This document shows, one piece after another, positions 14,204 through 16,060 of a stretch of DNA of 16,060 nucleotides; position 1 is the first letter of the stretch; every line of letters starts with the position of its first letter. The stretch spans positions 6,727 to 22,786 of the forward strand of contig DOQE01000063.1 in assembly GCA_003512585.1 (NCBI GenBank). Direction: 5' to 3'. Source of the stretch: Bacillota bacterium (GTDB taxonomy: Bacteria > Bacillota_I > Bacilli_A > RFN20 > CAG-826). The notes under the pieces are model-generated. The model saw nothing but the letters and a program-made list of their open reading frames with translations. It ran no database searches and was not told where the DNA came from. Made by a program: the position numbers and the translations under genes.

Positions 14204-15072
14204 AATATAAGTTGTTCTAGTTTAGCTGACGCAACGCTTAAGGGCTGTTCTTTTCTTTTAATTAATTTAATTTCTCTTCTTGGAAGCTCTTTTTCTAAGG
14301 GAATAAGAAATACATCAAAGTGATTTTCTAAAAATTGCTTTGGAACAAACCCTATTCCTAAATTTGCCATGACCATTGGCAAAATTTGGTCAGCAGTCGA
14401 AACAAATGTGCTAGGTTCATATTTTAAGCCAAGATTTAAGAAGAAGCTTGAGTAGAGCTCGTATGTTTTTGTATTTGTTCCAAGGGAAACCAAGGGATAT
14501 TTCAAAAGTTTTTCAAAAGACATCTTTCTCTTTTTATCTAATAAGAATGAGGGACTACAAACCGTGATTTCGTTAAATGAATAGATAGTTTTTTCTATTA
14601 TGGAATTTGTTTTAACAGTTGGGGTAGTGACTAAAGCAATGTCGGCTGTCCCGTTTTTAATGGCTTCGATTGCTTGAGGCGTGGAATGATTGCTTATTTT
14701 TAGATGAATATTTGGATATAAATTATGATATTTTTTTAATATTGGCAATAGAAAGCAACGTAATGCCACCTCACTTGAAGCGATATAGATGGAACCATTT
14801 TCTAAATTTCTGCTTTCTTTAATTTCCTCTTCGCCTTTTTTTATGCTTTCAAAGGCTATCTGGATATGGCTAAATAGCTTTTTTCCTTCCGGGGTTAAAT
14901 TGACCCCGTGTTTATTTCTTATAAAAAGAGGACAGCCTAAACCATTTTCTAAATTCTTGATTGTTCTAGTTACATTAGGCTGGTTACTTAGCAAGACTTT
15001 TGAAGCTCGGGTGATGCTTTGATATTTAGCAACGTAATAGAAGACTTTGTAATAATCGTAATTTATATCCAT
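14182..15072 (-). CDS. LysR-type transcriptional regulator
   Basis: A 296-residue LysR regulator of normal length. The N-terminal winged helix-turn-helix occupies residues 1-60: Y-Y-K-V-F-Y-Y-V-A-K-Y-Q-S-I-T-R-A-S-K and Q-P-N-V-T-R-T-I-K-N-L-E, then L-F-I-R-N-K-H-G-V-N-L-T-P-E-G. A linker helix and the two-lobed effector domain (about 90-290) follow, with G-S-I-Y-I-A-S-S-E, G-T-A-D-I-A-L-V-T and L-G-I-G-F-V-P typical for the family. The effector cannot be read from sequence. It converges on PFOR and diverges from a broken kinase-like gene and a MATE pump, which are the likelier targets. A dyad of LysR type stands 13 bases before its start codon. The ribosome site is weak (AAGAT). Confidence 0.95.
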   Translation of the reverse strand: MDINYDYYKVFYYVAKYQSITRASKVLLSNQPNVTRTIKNLENGLGCPLFIRNKHGVNLTPEGKKLFSHIQIAFESIKKGEEEIKESRNLENGSIYIASSEVALRCFLLPILKKYHNLYPNIHLKISNHSTPQAIEAIKNGTADIALVTTPTVKTNSIIEKTIYSFNEITVCSPSFLLDKKRKMSFEKLLKYPLVSLGTNTKTYELYSSFFLNLGLKYEPSTFVSTADQILPMVMANLGIGFVPKQFLENHFDVFLIPLEKELPRREIKLIKRKEQPLSVASAKLEQLILENAPLM

Positions 15073-15084
15073 AAATAATCTTAT

Positions 15085-15099
15085 ATATCAATTTGATAT
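15085..15099. promoter_or_regulatory. LysR-box candidate (T-N11-A dyad)
   Basis: ATATCAATTTGATAT is a perfect dyad of seven-base arms around one T; its core TATCAATTTGATA is a T-N11-A site, the classic LysR-family recognition form. It lies between the lysR start codon and the divergent genes, just downstream of a possible minus-strand promoter (TTTAGA 15137-15132, TATAAT 15114-15109, 17-base spacer). This suits autorepression. Confidence 0.6.
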
Positions 15100-15121
15100 T
15101 ATATCTATATTATATATACAT

Positions 15122-15149
15122 TTTACATATATCTAAAAAAGACTATGCT
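15122..15149 (+). promoter_or_regulatory. Possible divergent promoter toward the pseudogene and MATE gene
   Basis: TTTACA at 15122-15127 and TATGCT at 15144-15149 have a 16-base spacer. Neither box is perfect. If used, it would transcribe the decayed gene starting at 15195 and probably the efflux gene beyond, from a region shared with the LysR box. Confidence 0.3.
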
Positions 15150-15194
15150 AATTTTTACTTGTAGAAGGCGAAATTTTAAGCAATTGGAGTAAAC

Positions 15195-15360
15195 ATGAAA
15201 AAAACTGCATCGTTTCTATCGGTAGAGAATATAAGATTGGAGAAATAGTTATAGGCAAAAGTCGCAAGAATCGTTAAGCTTTGTTCATTATGGCTAGTTA
15301 TTCATCAATTAAGAAAAGACTTAGGCATTTCTATTGATGAAACTATTCGAATTAAGCCAT
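15195..15360 (+). pseudogene. Decayed cytidylate kinase-like gene (frameshifted remnant)
   Basis: An intact ribosome site (GGAG 15186-15189) stands 5 bases before ATG 15195, but this frame stops after 17 codons. The next frame, from inside the run of seven As (15198-15204), reads N-C-I-V-S-I-G-R-E-Y (15203-15232). With one more A the start would read M-K-K-N-C-I-V-S-I-G-R-E-Y, the typical beginning of the cytidylate kinase-like P-loop family, whose next residues are G-S-G-G-x-x-I-G-K-x-L-A-x-x-L-G-I. Here K-I-G-E-I-V-I-G-K follows, then a stop at 15275. Later, back in the first frame, L-R-K-D-L-G-I-S-I-D-E-T-I (15309-15347) resembles the family's L-A-K-D-L-G-I-x-F-Y-D-K-E-I. The P-loop glycines are gone. 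I take it as a broken gene; family identity is by eye. Confidence 0.5.
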
Positions 15361-15604
15361 AGGCCTTAAATAAATAGAATCAAGCAATTTCCTTTTAAAA
15401 TTTGACTAATTGTTTGGTTTGAAAAGCAAAAAAGTTTTCATAGCTAGAGTTAATGGAAATTTAATTAGCTAAAAAAGTATCTTTAGCAATTAAAGGATGT
15501 CGTTTTTGAGAGCAAATTAAATCTTGGATTTGTTTTCTAAATGGCCTAAAAGCAAAGTATATAAGATGTTTAAAATATAGCGATGGCCTTAATGGGCGAA
15601 AAAG
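15361..15604. other. AT-rich stretch without intact gene, probably further gene debris
   Basis: All three forward frames are broken by frequent stops. A few residues (Y-K-M-F-K-I then a stop and R-W near 15559-15585) faintly resemble the Y-Y-K-Y-F-T-G-x-x-W-G segment of cytidylate kinase-like proteins, which would make this the eroded rest of the upstream pseudogene, but the match is weak. I see no riboswitch fold, terminator or repeat that I can support here. Confidence 0.35.
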
Positions 15605-16060
15605 ATGAATAAAGATTTAACAGTAGGTAAGCCAGCAAGCGTTTTGTGCAAATTTTGCTTGCCTTTATTTGGGAGTATTATTTTTCAACAACTTTATAAT
15701 ATTGCCGATAGCTTTGTAGCAGGTAAATTTATTGGCGATAACGCATTGGCAGCAGTAGGGAATAGCTATGAGATTACTTTAATTTTTATAGCTTTTGCTT
15801 TTGGATGCAACATAGGGTGTTCTGTAATTGCCGCACAATTGTTTGGTGCAAAAAAATATAAAGATTTAAAAACTGCCATTTACACTTGTTTAATCTCTAG
15901 CGCGGTATTGTGCTTGGTTTTGATGGTTTTAGGATTATTTTTATCTACTCCGTTATTAAGATTAATAAATACGCCGGAAGAAATACTTGAGGATTCAAAA
16001 CTTTACTTAGATATTTATATTTTCAGCTTACCTTTTGTTTTTCTTTATAACGTTGCGACC
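15605..16060 (+). CDS. MATE-family efflux transporter, N-terminal part, 3'-truncated by window
   Basis: The frame opens at ATG 15605 and stays open for 152 codons to the window end. The protein begins MNKDLTVGKPASVLCKFCLP, followed by L-F-G-S-I-I-F-Q-Q-L-Y-N-I-A-D-S-F-V-A-G-K-F-I-G and A-L-A-A-V-G-N-S. This is the typical first helix and loop of MATE exporters (Q-Q-L-Y-N-x-x-D, A-L-A-A-V-G). Helices at about 21-40, 57-75, 92-112 and 136-150 belong to the first bundle of a twelve-helix Na+- or H+-driven drug/metabolite exporter. The ribosome site is poor (GGGCG near 15594-15598), and a nine-codon frame (15583-15612) overlaps the start. The substrate cannot be inferred. Confidence 0.9.
   Translation, partial: MNKDLTVGKPASVLCKFCLPLFGSIIFQQLYNIADSFVAGKFIGDNALAAVGNSYEITLIFIAFAFGCNIGCSVIAAQLFGAKKYKDLKTAIYTCLISSAVLCLVLMVLGLFLSTPLLRLINTPEEILEDSKLYLDIYIFSLPFVFLYNVAT

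Noticed and set aside
15100..15604. A riboswitch or new regulatory RNA before the MATE gene
   Set aside because: I found no stable multi-stem fold, and protein-like fragments in this stretch are better explained as a decayed gene.
1..16060. CRISPR array, insertion sequence, prophage, toxin-antitoxin pair or tRNA gene
   Set aside because: No regularly spaced repeats, transposase, integrase, phage genes, paired toxin or cloverleaf were seen; the lone XRE gene has no toxin partner next to it.

Overview
The window comes from a low-GC, Gram-positive-type bacterium. The best guess is an uncultured, anaerobic gut member of the Bacilli (Erysipelotrichales, RF39 or Acholeplasma-like neighbourhood). 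Reasons: AT-rich DNA with AAGGAG-type ribosome binding sites, the Firmicutes-style ecfA1-ecfA2-ecfT-truA block, L13/S9 genes with an upstream leader, a YeeN-type YebC protein, an M6-family secreted protease and a one-chain pyruvate:ferredoxin oxidoreductase. TGA is used as a stop (smpB, the folC-like gene, ecfT) and tryptophan is TGG, so this is code 11, not the Mycoplasma code. The taxon is an inference.

Layout. 1-683: C-terminal end of an M6-like protease. 699-2521: smpB, a divergent FolC/Mur-ligase-like gene and a 55-residue membrane protein not in standard-length ORF range, followed by a probable terminator. 2732-7480: a tightly packed operon in which every gene overlaps the next: deoxycytidylate deaminase, a 71-residue membrane protein, the energizing module of an ECF vitamin transporter (ecfA1, ecfA2, ecfT), tRNA pseudouridine synthase truA, and a PHP-type phosphatase. 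7565-8272: a YeeN-type YebC translation/regulatory protein with its own promoter and terminator. 8426-8713: a small XRE regulator with a dyad in its promoter. 8903-9750: rplM-rpsI with a promoter, structured leader and terminator. 9995-10441: a small protein resembling only the DNA-binding domain of Rex, apparently on a leaderless mRNA below a cluster of palindromes. 10570-14148: pyruvate:ferredoxin oxidoreductase. 14182-15072 (minus): a LysR regulator with a T-N11-A dyad in front of it. 15195-15360: a decayed gene that I read as a cytidylate-kinase-like remnant. 15605-16060: the first 152 codons of a MATE efflux transporter that runs off the window.

How the parts relate. Most of the window is core housekeeping: trans-translation, ribosomal proteins, tRNA modification, nucleotide metabolism and vitamin uptake. 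The usual Firmicutes linkage truA-rplM-rpsI is still visible but is split by 2.2 kb holding the PHP, yebC and XRE genes. PFOR gives acetyl-CoA and reduced ferredoxin from pyruvate; the Rex-like gene directly upstream could be a redox-linked regulator, but this is a guess from position and sequence resemblance. The right end is accessory: a LysR regulator diverging from a broken gene and an efflux pump.

I see no CRISPR array, tRNA, rRNA, insertion sequence or phage gene, and no convincing new multi-gene system. The points most worth a second look are the frameshifted kinase-like gene, the FolC-like protein that has lost two family motifs, and the palindrome cluster with the leaderless Rex-like gene.
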